From NCBI GenBank assembly GCA_003439945.1, contig QVRM01006771.1, positions 804,501-868,500 on the forward strand: 64,000 nucleotides of DNA, written 5' to 3'. Position 1 is the first letter of the stretch, and every line of letters begins with the position of its first letter. The position numbers and the translations under genes are program-made. The stretch comes from Dermanyssus gallinae. Its lineage: Eukaryota; Arthropoda; Arachnida; Mesostigmata; Dermanyssidae. The notes beneath the pieces were generated by a model that did not search any database, was not told the origin of the DNA, and was given only the letters and a program-made list of their open reading frames with translations. This document shows, piece after piece, positions 35,893 through 46,141 of this stretch.

Positions 35893-36094
35893 GGCGTGAA
35901 CATGAACACGAAACCCGTGTTTACTTTCGTCCGGATTAAGGCCGGCAAGGTGAGATCGAAGTTCAGGGTCGCCATGGAGGAAATGTGGCAGACTGACTAC
36001 CACTGGTAGTACCTTTGAGAGTTTAGGACCGTAGCCATAGCAGAAGCCCGCGTCGAGCATTCCTTGATTGACGATAGACCGCGAACCCACACAC
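35893..36094 (-). CDS. CD36/SR-B-like receptor, exon with the SLPHF and GLNP motifs
   Basis: Acceptor TTCTATGACAG, donor GTAAGT; 202 bases, starts with the last base of a codon and ends in phase 0. It encodes two Cys residues (CVGS and GFCYG), then VVVSLPHFLHGDPELRSHLA and GLNPDESKHGF. SLPHF.x.DP and GLNP are the most diagnostic signatures of the CD36 family. The Cys residues belong to the conserved disulfide-rich loop, though the usual CFC pair is reduced to a single Cys here. Confidence 0.95.
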
Positions 36095-36533
36095 CTGTCA
36101 TAGAACACATCAGCATCAGAAATTGCAGTCAATGAAAACCCCATCCGTATTAAATAGGCCGTTAACTAATGTATATAAGGCAAATAAAACACAGTGAACA
36201 TATCAGTAACAAGGGTGAGTTATTGTAGACTGTTACGTATTTTAAGAAATGATTTGCGCCCTCAATTTAAACAGGAATATTAGGTGGGCTAGTGTCGTCC
36301 CACTGTTGCAGATGCAAAGAGAATCGCAAAGGGAACTTATCAGAAACAATTAAACAGATATATTTAAAATGCGAAAACTAAGATCGGCTCAGCAGTACAG
36401 AAGAGAAAGCCACGGACTTTGCACAGAAGCGTTGCGGCAGAGAAAATATCCTACTAACCTGCATGCAATTTAACCCGCGTAAAACAGTACGTGCACCTAG
36501 TGCATAAGTATATAAGGCTAAAATATAGCGTAC

Positions 36534-36702
36534 GCTTCCGCCGTCGCGTTGAAAAAGTCTTGACCGCCAGTGTAAAGAGCCATTTCTTCAGTATCCATGA
36601 TGTACTGTTCTTTTAGACGCAGCCTCATTAGTGCGCATAACGTAGGGTAGTACACGTCTATGCTCTCCGGCGGCATGCGGAATGCTGGTATGAGGTCGAA
36701 AC
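36534..36702 (-). CDS. CD36/SR-B-like receptor, exon with the DFFNAT block
   Basis: Acceptor AGTTGCAG, donor GTACGC; 169 bases, joining phase 1 upstream and phase 2 downstream, and both neighbours fit. It encodes FDLIPAFRMPPESIDVYYP, then TLCALMRLRLKEQ and GGQDFFNATAEA. The family pattern is FPP....LYVF.PDLCRS...YE......G....RY....D.F.NAT.E. The Cys of TLC takes part in a conserved disulfide in mammalian CD36. NAT is a glycosylation sequon. Confidence 0.92.
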
Positions 36703-36975
36703 CTGCAACTAAAATAGCTTAAAGCTCACATTTGTTCTTTGCCACACCAGTTTCAGCAAAGTAAAATTTTAAATAAAAATACTTCAAATTCTGCAGTTCA
36801 ATAACATGCACTGCAAAAACAGGGCGCCGTAGATTTTTCACATATTGCACATATCCCCGCTTGCTGTAAAACAACATTTCCGCAATTGTTTGTTTTCCTA
36901 GAAAGTGGCATTTACGATACAGCTGTATGGAAAAAAAACTCGTTTAAGAGACCTCGATTCTGTGGTAGGACTTAC

Positions 36976-37022
36976 TCTTGCCGATTAGGTCGCCGCAAAA
37001 CTCCCCACGGCGCTCACTATCC
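36976..37022 (-). CDS. CD36/SR-B-like receptor, 47-base exon
   Basis: Acceptor GGTTGACAG, donor GTAAGT; exactly 47 bases. It completes a Gly codon from the exon at 37686 and supplies one base to the exon at 36702, giving DSERRGEFCGDLIGKS. In the family this is the block W....C..I.GTDG, whose Cys is conserved. Phase agreement on both sides is strong evidence even though the exon is tiny; gene predictors are likely to miss it. Confidence 0.88.
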
Positions 37023-37685
37023 CTGTCAACCAAACGCCGTTTGTTAGTTAACCAAAAAAAACTTGTGCAATTGCTGGTATGATCCGCAGTATTGCATCAT
37101 CTTCTGCAAATGACCGCTAAGCCGTTCTGTAACAAGCTACGTGCATACCTTCACGCAGATAGCCAGCTATTTTATTGTTAAGCTAACCGCAGGACTAATG
37201 CAACAAATTATATTTGCTCTACAGCGGGCCAACGACTTTCGTGCTACATGACTACGCTACAAGTCTTAAGCATATATTTATTTCTCATAATGGGGTGTAA
37301 ACATTTTCAATCCTAGAACGTGCGCAAAACATCTGTGTTGCACGCGAGTTGCAAAAATGTTTATTTCTCGTACTTCTTGATATATTTGCATGTTTGACAA
37401 GTAAACGAATAAATGAAGATATGAGGGTTAAATTGTAAAAAAAAATGTAGCAAACAAATTGCTAGCCAAATAGGCGTCCTCAAAATCTCTGTTACTCCCT
37501 ATTCTAGCTCAACAGTCACAGTAGTTAAGGAAGTAAGCATTGATTACACCCAAACTCTAGTTAACTAAAGAGAAATAGGCTGCGAAGAAACTGCATACAA
37601 CCAGATTATCTCTTTCCCAGTTAAAAGGCACATTTATCATCTCAATGGAACGTTCTAAGCTACACATCAAATATGCAATACTTAC

Positions 37686-37844
37686 CCTCTCTTGTTTTCG
37701 ACAATGATTTGATTTACAAACCCTGACTCAGTTTCAACCGTAATATTTGACGTTACGGATGTGTTAGATTGTCCGAACCATGCAGGGGTACCGTTACGGG
37801 TTGCTAGTGACCACCGTCGATCCTTTAAATGATTAGAGCCAAAC
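37686..37844 (-). CDS. CD36/SR-B-like receptor, exon with glycosylated beta strands
   Basis: Acceptor TTGATGTACAG, donor GTAAG; 159 bases, phase 2 on both sides. The product runs FGSNHLKDRRWSLATRNG then SNITVETESGFVNQIIVENK. It corresponds to the family block FGLF...N.T....Y.V.TG.....K.G.I..., but the match is loose, marking this as a divergent member. It has three N-glycosylation sequons (NGT, NTS, NIT), as expected for an extracellular domain. Confidence 0.8.
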
Positions 37845-37999
37845 CTGTACATCAAACGGTAACAGTGCGTAAACGAAATTTGCTTAATTAGTATTTCCAA
37901 ATATTTAGTTTAATACTTTTGATTGTTACACCACGATGTAATGTTTCTGACCGCATATAATTTTGCCACTTTCGGAACTTGGACCCCATAATGTCAAAG

Positions 38000-38062
38000 G
38001 TGAAATGAGCAACGGTGGGGATCGAACCCGTGCACCTATCTATCTCATTCGGTTGCAAGGCA
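38000..38062 (-). repeat. tRNA-like SINE fragment in a CD36-like intron
   Basis: On the minus strand GTGCCTTGCAACCGAATGAG resembles an anticodon arm, and GGGTTCGATCCCC about 20 bases further on is a near-perfect B box. No good A box or acceptor stem is visible, so this is a SINE or tRNA pseudogene. Confidence 0.45.
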
Positions 38063-39165
38063 CACGCGCGAGTATCAAGAACTGAGGCAAACTATTGTAC
38101 AACTGGTGGTCTTCGAGACACTGCGACCGATGGGGACGATTACCTGGTGTTTTCTTACAAAGCTTTAGACCAGAATATCTGTCACAACTAAAGAAAGACC
38201 GAAAAGAGAACTGGAGACTTTCTACTGCAAAAAATGTTCATACACATTTAAAGTGGAAACGTAGCGTCCATCCTGGGATCGTTGACAACGACCGATTGAT
38301 TCGCGTTATGGTCATAACAATTGATAGCGGCTTGAAGTCACGCTGTTTGCATATTGTATAAGTATATTTGCCAGACTTGAGAGATTTTAACCCCTGTAAG
38401 ATAATAGATGCGAATAAGTAAAGTACGCTCTAAAGAAATACGACAAAATTATACCCAGTCCACTAAAAACCCTTGTGTGACACTCGACTATAAGGATGGA
38501 TTACAATACCTTCTTTTAATCATCAGTTTATGGTATAATAAACTAATTTGCTAAAACAAAACAAGCAGCATCCTTTGTCATCCTTAAGCGGGACCTTATC
38601 ACGCCGATTTCGAAATGATCCGCAGCTTCCTGGCCCTCCCAGTTACACGAGGCAATCTAGAAGAGCGCCCTAAGGCAAAAACGCGTTTCTCCACCTTTTT
38701 TTATGCGCATCTTATATTATCCGAGGTCATGTGGATATTTATCGCACGCAAACGCTTCATATAATTTGGTACAGACTTAATTAAATAGAGCATATCTTTT
38801 AAATTTACATCCATAACGATAAGATACAAATTAGCCCCTACATTATCTGCGAAATATATGTGCCCTCTTTCAAGGTCCGCTTGCTGGCTCTTTGATGTAA
38901 TTCTTGGCATCCTTCTTCTTGCTTCAGCGTGTTTTCTATATCTTTTGCAATGTCGAGTCACCAGCTAGTATATCCACTGAATAGTCAATTGCTATATATA
39001 TATATATATATATGTGCTAATGTGCTGCTGCTGTTTATTTAGCCCAATGTCGTCCATATATCAATTGCCTTTCAGTTGCTCTTGCTAGTGCACAACTAAA
39101 ACCTAAGCGATCCTTTTAGGAGGTTACCCATCACTATAAAAGATGTAGACAGTTAATATGCTTAC
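38062..39165. other. Intron of the CD36-like gene
   Basis: Intron between the exons at 37686 and 39166. It contains a short (AT)n run at 38994-39013 and no additional exon that would keep the reading frame; the flanking exons join in phase without one. Confidence 0.6.
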
Positions 39166-39387
39166 CCATTATAGAAGTAATCTCCAACGCTGACCAACAC
39201 AAAGAACGTTTGCTTCGGAGTTTTCGCTTTCCTCATTAACCTCTTAGGAAGCAGGAATAAATAATTTACCGTCCAGATTTTATCATTCAAGCTACCGGTG
39301 GACAACAAGGGCTCAAAGTGGAATAGCGTTTTCTCCGAAACCGAAAGATTTTCAGCCGACCATGTCAGGAACTTGGTAGTCTCCATC
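39166..39387 (-). CDS. CD36/SR-B-like receptor, exon after GPYVFR
   Basis: Acceptor TTATTTTCTAG, donor GTAAG; 222 bases, phase 2 on both sides. It encodes METTKFLTWSAENLSVSEKT then FHFEPLLSTGSLNDKIWTVN and a segment ending FVLVSVGDYFYNG. The family pattern is ...V.F...G.V.F...R.F.F.P..S.G.. .D.......N, then helices, then T..ELLWGY. The helical part, which forms the ligand-binding apex in LIMP-2 and CD36, appears about 15-20 residues shorter than usual. NLS is a glycosylation sequon. Confidence 0.88.
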
Positions 39388-40104
39388 CTAGAAAATAACG
39401 AGTGTGTCAATTTATTATATGTAATTGCAATGCAAATAAAACAAATGCCCGTAATTCAAAATGCCAAACAATTTTTTTTTTCGATATTGCCCATAAATTA
39501 GATTTTTTGTTTCATCTTTACTTAATAAACATCGAGGTTTTAATATAGTAATATAGCCACACTACAGAATAAATGCATTTTCTGCATTAATGAAAATAGG
39601 TGCTTAATTTGCACATCGTATCAGTTAAAAAATAAAAATCCTATATCAGCCTCAGTACTGTATCCTATAGCTGCTAAAAAGAACAATGTGCAAGGTATGT
39701 TCTGTTTACAGCTTAATAAAATTCCTACGAACCCTGGTGCAAAGATCGAGTAGGGTTTGTAAGTTAATAAGACAGGGCCAACCAATAATCCTCAATCCTT
39801 ACAAAATAACCATAGTAAAGTAGAGCTCAGAGGTACCTAAGTTAAAAATCATACCAATAAATGCCGCTTGTACTTATACGACTTTATTTAAGACTACTCT
39901 AGCTTTAATCAACATAAACGTAACTCTATTAAAAGAAAATTGAATTAATTTGAAAATATGTTAGCGTTTTACAACATAGTTTGCATGGAATACTTATATG
40001 TATACATTTTAGTCAAACTTACAAAAATATTAGCGTACGACTTGTTAAAGTTAAAAGCAGAGAACAAAAAATTAAGAAAAATAAAACCAACATTACAAAC
40101 TAAC

Positions 40105-40342
40105 CTGAAAACGTAAGGGCCAGATTCGCTTACAACCGCTGTTGAGTTCGGATCGCGGGCCCATTTGTCGTGATTGGAAAAGTTGAAGACATACAAATAT
40201 TTATACGAGGGAGACGGTGGATGGGTGAGGACGTTGGCCAGCATAGAACCTTTTTTTAGCGGCGGAGGCGAAAAACGTTTAAATTGTAACGTCATTAATA
40301 CCCATAGGGTCATGCCTAGAGCCACCGCCAGAAGGCCCAATA
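40105..40342 (-). CDS. CD36/SR-B-like receptor, exon with first transmembrane helix and GPYVFR
   Basis: Acceptor TTTTCTCTTTATTTTCAG ends at 40343; donor GTTAGT. 238 bases. It encodes the first membrane helix (LGLLAVALGMTLWVLMTLQF), PPSPSYKYLYVFNFSNHD, and ESGPYVFR. PP.P.Y..FY.FN.TN and E.GPYV(Y/F)R are core CD36 signatures. NFS and NST are glycosylation sequons. CD36 proteins bind lipids, lipoproteins or, in insects, deliver pheromones and carotenoids, at the plasma membrane or lysosome. The acceptor is strong, so the initiating Met probably lies in an unplaced upstream exon beyond 40400; an in-frame Met at 40380 is a weaker alternative. Confidence 0.92.
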
Positions 40343-40974
40343 CTGAAAATAAAGAGAAAAGCGCATTTTTTAAAGAGCACAAAAAGCGACGTGTTTGTCT
40401 AACTCTCCCTTATTCAAAATAGCATTCCGTCATTTAGGCGACTGCATCCATTTCCGACCATCCAAGTAGAACCAACACATACATTGAGACTAATTTACCA
40501 AGCCTAGTGTTAATAACACACAGCTTATTAGAAACATAAACGTGAATTAAAGCGCATTTTAAAAATCATGAATAACATTAGGTTATTAACAAATCTTTGA
40601 CACACTACGAATCTATACAATGACCAAGCAATTGGCATCTAATCATTATGTAAGGCGCTGATATAAAGTAAATACGGCCGATGTGCATGAGACTATTCTG
40701 CGCCATGCTATTTCCTCATAATTAGATAGTCACTTGTCTTGTTTAGGTAGCTACCATGCTTCGTGGTTCTGGTAAAGTACGTATACCGGCCCTTCTAAGA
40801 GCTCTTCAGACCACGCCGTTGAGTTCATTATGTCTAGGAAGCTTATCAAGGATCTTGAGGTAATTCAGCGATTGTGGGTTATTGAAGTCCACAGCCTGTT
40901 TAAATATTTATATAAGAATGGCTCGCATACTAGGGTACCTATCCACCAGTCTGGTACACTAGCTCTTCGATGTA
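40343..40974. other. Upstream of the placed CD36-like exons, first exon not located
   Basis: The exon at 40105 starts in the middle of a codon, so at least one more 5' coding exon is required on the minus strand above 40343. I could not distinguish it among short frames. No promoter element is evident. Confidence 0.4.
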
Positions 40975-41095
40975 ATGCCAAAGTAATACCGAGCCTGGGG
41001 GTGGGGAGGAATCCGGGTTTAGTGGGTTTGCGAGTCTCACACTAGTCACGCAGGCTGCTAGTGGCGCATGTGCATCATGCATTCCTAAAATCTCC
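40975..41095 (-). repeat. Short interspersed repeat (SINE-A), antisense copy
   Basis: The reverse complement gives GCATGATGCACATGCGCCAC, then CAGCCTGCGTGACTAGTGTG and AACCCGGATTCCTCCCCACC. These blocks are close to those at 50343 and 54685. Shorter antisense pieces with the same TTAGTGGGT..GAGTC and GTGCATTATGCAT blocks lie near 41455-41530 and 42083-42160. Confidence 0.65.
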
Positions 41096-41099
41096 CAGA

Positions 41100-44000
41100 A
41101 GAAAAAAATAATACACTAGCTGTCACGCCATGCGGAAAGCTATGATAACGCCTGCAACGAAAGCAGGGCTTAGGGCACATGCTAGAGATATCCGCTGCGT
41201 GGTACCGGAGAGCAGCCTACCCGGGCGCCGTTCTGAGCAAGATGACGTAAACAAAGCCAAAAGGCTCGAATTAGAAGTCGAGAGGAGCGAGCGAAGAAGT
41301 ATTTTCTGGGAAGCGGTATGTAATCAGGCCCTTTGTACGGTCTCGACGTACCCCGGTTTCTGACGTCATGAGCAGACCGTGGCAGGAGGCTTCCTTCTCG
41401 TGTTTTTGCAGTACTGCCACACAATTCGAAACTTACTGGGTACGGAAGAAGACAAGCTTGAGTGGGTGAGACTTCGACACTAGAAACTGATGCTGCCAAC
41501 AAGGTTTTGCTTGTGCATTATGCATTTCCCGAACCCTGTATGATAAAGAAGAGCGTAGAGCCAACCTCCGCTAAAGACTTCAATAACGCTGCCGCTAAAA
41601 CACGGCGCGGTATATTGACTGCTTCAAAGGTTTCCATTCTGGGCATTTTTAACATTTAACTGGCAGGTCCTACTCGCCACACTGGAGAGACGAGGCATAT
41701 ATGCCCCCCTCAGAATACGGAAGCTTCTTCATAGGCCAACAAAGGACCTGACCCATTGCTCTACGCTGGCAAAAATCGCGGCAAGTCCAAACTTAAATGC
41801 TCTGTGTTGGCAAATTGATTACCGATATATGCGTGCTTTGCGCCTCTCGCCCTCTTGACGCCGCCAGAAAATACCAGCAATAGTCGCGTACATGCTACCC
41901 AATCATGCCTCAGGGACGCATAGATTAAACTATAAAGACACCATCATGAAGGAGAAGGTTTGCCTAGAAGGGACCAATGCAATCTAGCCCTTGCTGCACC
42001 TCTCCGGGTTTGGGGATCACGAGTCGATAAAGCAAGAAAGGGCCAACACAATTTCCAATCGTAGGGGGATGACTGAGGTTTTTAGTGGGTAAGAGTCCTA
42101 AACTAGATATTGTTGATTGTCAACACCGACCGTGCATTATGCATTTGCCAAACCTTTCATAGCAAAACGAGTACATCGATGGGGTTGCATACCACGAGCA
42201 CCTAGTGCCTCGCTGGGTCCCCGGAAAAACGGTGGCGAAAAGGTTCCACCTTGTCGTAGGCATTATATATTCCAACAAGCCCTGCGATAAAGCTACGATG
42301 TTTCGCTCAATCGTTGAGCGCATAAATCAATTTTCAAATTCAGCGGTCTTAAAGCCCCCTCCCCTATAAGCCGCCCATTAGTAGCTTTCAGAACCGGCAC
42401 AGCAAATTCTGGCGACCCTTGTGACCCAGTCTGCTGCCAGTATATGCAAGTAAAACCCCTCCACCGTCATCAGACGTCAATGTTAGGTTTGACGGCTAGT
42501 CAAAAATAATGACGGTGACTTGATTCGACTGCAGACATCATACCTGATATCGAAGCTGAGTTTGTCGTGAATGTAAATATAAAAGGTAACCGGTACCTAC
42601 ACTAACAGCCAAAAAGATGACGGCTTGCTAGAGGTGGCCTTATGGAGCATTAAGTCCCTTGGCCAGCGCTAGGAGGGTAAGAGGTAGATATCAATCAGTA
42701 GTGGCGACCACTGACGCGAATCCTATAATAGCGAGTGACCCAAGCCGTGGCCGCACTACGACACGACCCATTGGTACACGCAGCTGAAGATGACGGCCTC
42801 TACAGCCGGTGGCTCCAAGCTAAGCAATATATTTTAACCGCGGGCAGTAGGTGTAAGCACGAGGTCTGAGAGACTACCCGCGTCCTTTAACGGACAGAGA
42901 CCCGGCCACAGAGCTGCAACAAGGGCGATCGCCCACCTCTGCCGTTAATGCTGATCGCCAGATCATGCGGTGGCTGTGCGAGGTCTAGGGCCACACAGCC
43001 TCCACTATGGCCTGTCAAAACAAAAATCTTGTAAGCCAAGGGAGCCTATTTCACCGGAAGTGGCCTGACGCCTTACCAGGATCATTCAGGATGTACAGCC
43101 GTAGGACCCTCGCGCCGACGGAAGACTGGAAAAAGTAGGCAACGCCTCTTAGGTTGAAACTCCTCAGGAAGAGTAAACCTCAATCGGTGCCGGGCATTCT
43201 ACGACCTATTGGAGGCACACCACCAGGTGGGCCTCTGCCTCAGATCAGAAGTAATTATGCACATCTATCACCTAACATGTTCACTGATAGACAAAATGTG
43301 GCCGTCTCGTGGACACAGTAAAACGGTACGCTCTCTCACGAATCAGGTCACGAGGAAGGCTTCGTGTAAACGTGCCTTCCCTACAAAATTATCATTCTTT
43401 TTTGTTCTTTTTTCGGAATTAAAATTATGCAAGCCCTGGAGGGTTGCCTGGATAGACTGTATGTATCAATAACACCATATTAATACGCGAAACAGTCACC
43501 CGAAACAAACACTCACCGCCTCTCCTGGCAGAAGAAATTTGCCGGACAGTAACCTAAACTGTTACCTCACTAAACGAACCGCACTCAACCCAATATTTCC
43601 ATTAACCGTAAACAGATCTCGGAAGTAACAACAGAGGAAATATTAAGAACAGTGAAGCGGTTAGCCCAAGGACAAGGTTCCACCGGAGGTGATGCAACTG
43701 CTAGCACGATCCTACTTGAGTAACGAAGCCGAACGCTTTACCCGGATCGTCATAAACGCACCGCCTCATATGCCGAGTCACCGCGATTAGCAGACTAAAG
43801 GAAAATTAGTTCGTTCATCGCCTGAATGATAAACTGGAAGCAAAGGATGCCCTCTTAAACAGCAAATACGGATTTCGCAAGAGCCGTTCTGCCCTTGATA
43901 CCGTAGAATAAGGACGGCACGCACCGAACAGCACCGTGGCGGCCATTCAGGTCACAGAACTACGTACTGTTGATACTACTGGACGTCCGCAAAACGTTCA

Positions 44001-44250
44001 GCACCGCCAACTAATTGATAATCATGAATGCACTTAAGCAACAGGGGATCTCTCCTCGTACCTGCAGCGCATGCTGTCATCTTGCCTGGAGGAGCGTACA
44101 CTCTTGAGGCATGCAGAACCCACCCAATTACAGTGAGAGTGCCGCAGGGCTTAGTACTTGGTCCAGTTCTATGAAACGTAGCCTACGAGGGTATCTTGGG
44201 GTTCGATGACCTGCCGGATGAAGCAGAGATGGGTCGATTCAACGACTAAC
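41100..44250 (+). pseudogene. Strongly decayed R1/Jockey-like retrotransposon
   Basis: The plus strand shows scattered RT signatures in order across many frames: DRVPPEVMQLLAR-like sequence near 43668, LLNSKYGFRKSRSALDTVE near 43855, YVLLILLDVRKTFSTAN near 43965 (motif A), and VRVPQGLVLGPVL near 44137 (motif B). Stops and frame changes are frequent. The part before 43600 (lysine- and arginine-rich frame at 41130-41360, mixed sequence after) may be ORF1 and endonuclease but cannot be aligned. SINE-A pieces interrupt it. Confidence 0.6.
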
Positions 44251-44505
44251 TGGGGCGCTGGCCTACGATATCGAAATGGGCTCTTGCGCGAAAATATGTG
44301 GCTGGAGAATCACCGCCGCGCCCTACGTCGCTCGGAATCCCCCTGATACACCCCTGCAGGACTCAACTGCTTAGGACGCACCTACAAATCAAGGAGTGTT
44401 GCAGCATGAGGCTCCCCTCTCCTTGTCTTGAAGCAATGGTTCACAATTCCAAACCAGGAGAAGGTTCTGGGGGGCGGGGTTATTCAGTAGAGCGCTTGGA
44501 TTGAA

Positions 44506-44763
44506 TCATGTACCCTCTCCCCCTGCGTTTAGCCCCACACTTCCTGCCATAATATCGGCGGGTGTGAGTAAATGCATTTTTACTTCGAAAAAAAGGCTAT
44601 TAGCAATTGAATTACCGAGCACCTGTCCTTCCTTAACTAGTTGTACCTTATCTTTGTTTCCCAAGGGCCCCATCTGGTCAAGAAGTACTCCCGTTCGAGC
44701 TCGGTCGATACTTAGAGTAATCGAACTTGTGCTAGGCCTTTGTTTAAATTGCGGGGCAAACAT
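44506..44763 (-). other. Unidentified 85-codon open frame
   Basis: The product contains SSITLSIDRARTGVLLDQMG, PLGNKDKVQLVKEGQVLGNS and a Gly-rich end. Composition is protein-like, and a TTATTAG acceptor-like site directly precedes the ATG. I recognise no family. It may be a host exon or part of a mobile element. Confidence 0.25.
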
Positions 44764-44769
44764 CTAATA

Positions 44770-45290
44770 AATGCTATTTAATAGGGCAAGTCGAATCAGC
44801 GCCACGATTTCTTGAAGTTGACAGAACCAGTACAAGAAAATATGGAATGTAAATTATTCTAGTACCAAATTCTGGAAAAGCAGTGACCTTTAGAATTTTA
44901 AGGGTGTAACTGCAGGATAACCATGGATAGCAATTTAGTACTGTGACAAACTTCCACAATTTAGATTTAGAGCTTAAGCTCAAAATCATTGTAAAATATT
45001 AAATAAATAAGAAAAAATCGTTTAAAAACGTATTATTTGACGCGTAGAACGTAGCCCAGTAATAATAATAATGGAGAACATAACAATGCAGTACTAAACT
45101 ACCTTAGCACAGCAAAGTAGATTGAATCTAGCAAATGTAAAAGTAAAAACACACTTAGCGTTGTATAAATTTAGCAAACACTAAGGTTGTAAACCGTGAT
45201 GAAATCGTTTAACTCACCGGTTGCAACGTGGCGTTTCATGTCAGGCAAACACCAATATGTACCAACGGAGTACTGGGTTAAACTAAATTA
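44770..45290. other. AT-rich non-coding stretch
   Basis: No feature recognised. Confidence 0.45.
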
Positions 45291-45292
45291 AC

Positions 45293-45400
45293 GTGCAACC
45301 ATGTAACGACCTGAAATGCCGAGTGCAAAGTTATTAAATAAGATTCGTGCAACCATGTAGCGACCTGAAGTGCCGAAAGCAAAGTTATTAAATAAGATTT
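45293..45400 (+). repeat. 54-bp tandem duplication
   Basis: The unit beginning GTGCAACCATGTAACGACCT at 45293-45346 is repeated at 45347-45400 with four or so mismatches. Low-copy tandem duplication in non-coding sequence. Confidence 0.85.
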
Positions 45401-45732
45401 AACTTTTTTGCCGTTCGGGGCGGCGGAATTCATTTGTTTTGTGTTGGCTCCTGAAAGATTAATTACTATGTTTGATTGTGATTTTCGTAGCGATAATTGC
45501 ATCATCCAGAGTTTCTATTGTGAGTAGTCTAACGGTGTCGGTAACAGAGTCTAACGGTGGAGAACGGTAGAACGAATCCGCCTAGAGTCACTCTGGTTAC
45601 TTCTCAGAGGGTACTGACTTTTTCCTGGCTCTCTGACAAGTGTGTTTGATTTGCTGACGTGCGGTTCATACGGTTCTGACAAACCTGCGGCTGGGGGTCG
45701 TTATGGCGTACAAGTAAATTAGATGTGCGAAG

Positions 45733-45802
45733 CCATCGTAGCCTGGTGGTAAAGTCTGCGACTACCAGATGTCGAGCCTCGGTTCAACTCCTACAAACCA
45801 TT
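45733..45802 (+). repeat. tRNA-derived SINE head
   Basis: CGTAGCCTGGTGGTAAAGTC matches an A box region and GGTTCAACTCC a B box, with about 34 bases between them. The cloverleaf is incomplete at the acceptor stem, and T-rich sequence follows, so this is a tRNA-related SINE rather than a functional tRNA. Confidence 0.55.
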
Positions 45803-45988
45803 GTTTGTATTTTATATTTTTTATTTGTTTAATACCTTTATGTACGTTCACTTATTCCAAGGCATTTGGATGACTAGAATGATGTCGGTGGACTCCAGCG
45901 GCAGTGATCCGCCTGGTAATTTGGGTATCTCGATGCTCAGGAGTACAATTGCGAAGGATACGCCAATGTGTGCCAATTGCACCAATGT

Positions 45989-46051
45989 GCAAGCTTTGTT
46001 CCCGACAGACTCCGAGCATGTGTCTCGGAGTCTGTCGGGAACAAAGCTTGC
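45989..46051. repeat. Perfect 28-bp inverted repeat (hairpin)
   Basis: Bases 45989-46016 (starting GCAAGCTTTGTTCCCGACAG) are the exact reverse complement of 46024-46051, with a 7-base loop CATGTGT. The arms show no mismatch, so the structure is young or maintained. It lies about 90 bases before the left edge of the R4-like tandem array. Confidence 0.95.
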
Positions 46052-46141
46052 AGCCCAGTAGAGGTGCCAGAACGTCGGAAACGTTATAGAGGAAGATGCA
46101 ACACCAGCATGTAAGCGAGAGGAGGGCCCCGTTACAGAGTG

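Noticed and set aside
38701..38961. Minus-strand 86-codon frame between CD36-like exons, considered as an extra exon
   Set aside because: The flanking exons join in phase without it, and its product has no CD36 motif.
44470..44520. GGTTATTCAGTAGAGCG stretch resembling a tRNA D-arm region
   Set aside because: No B box or acceptor stem follows at a usable distance.
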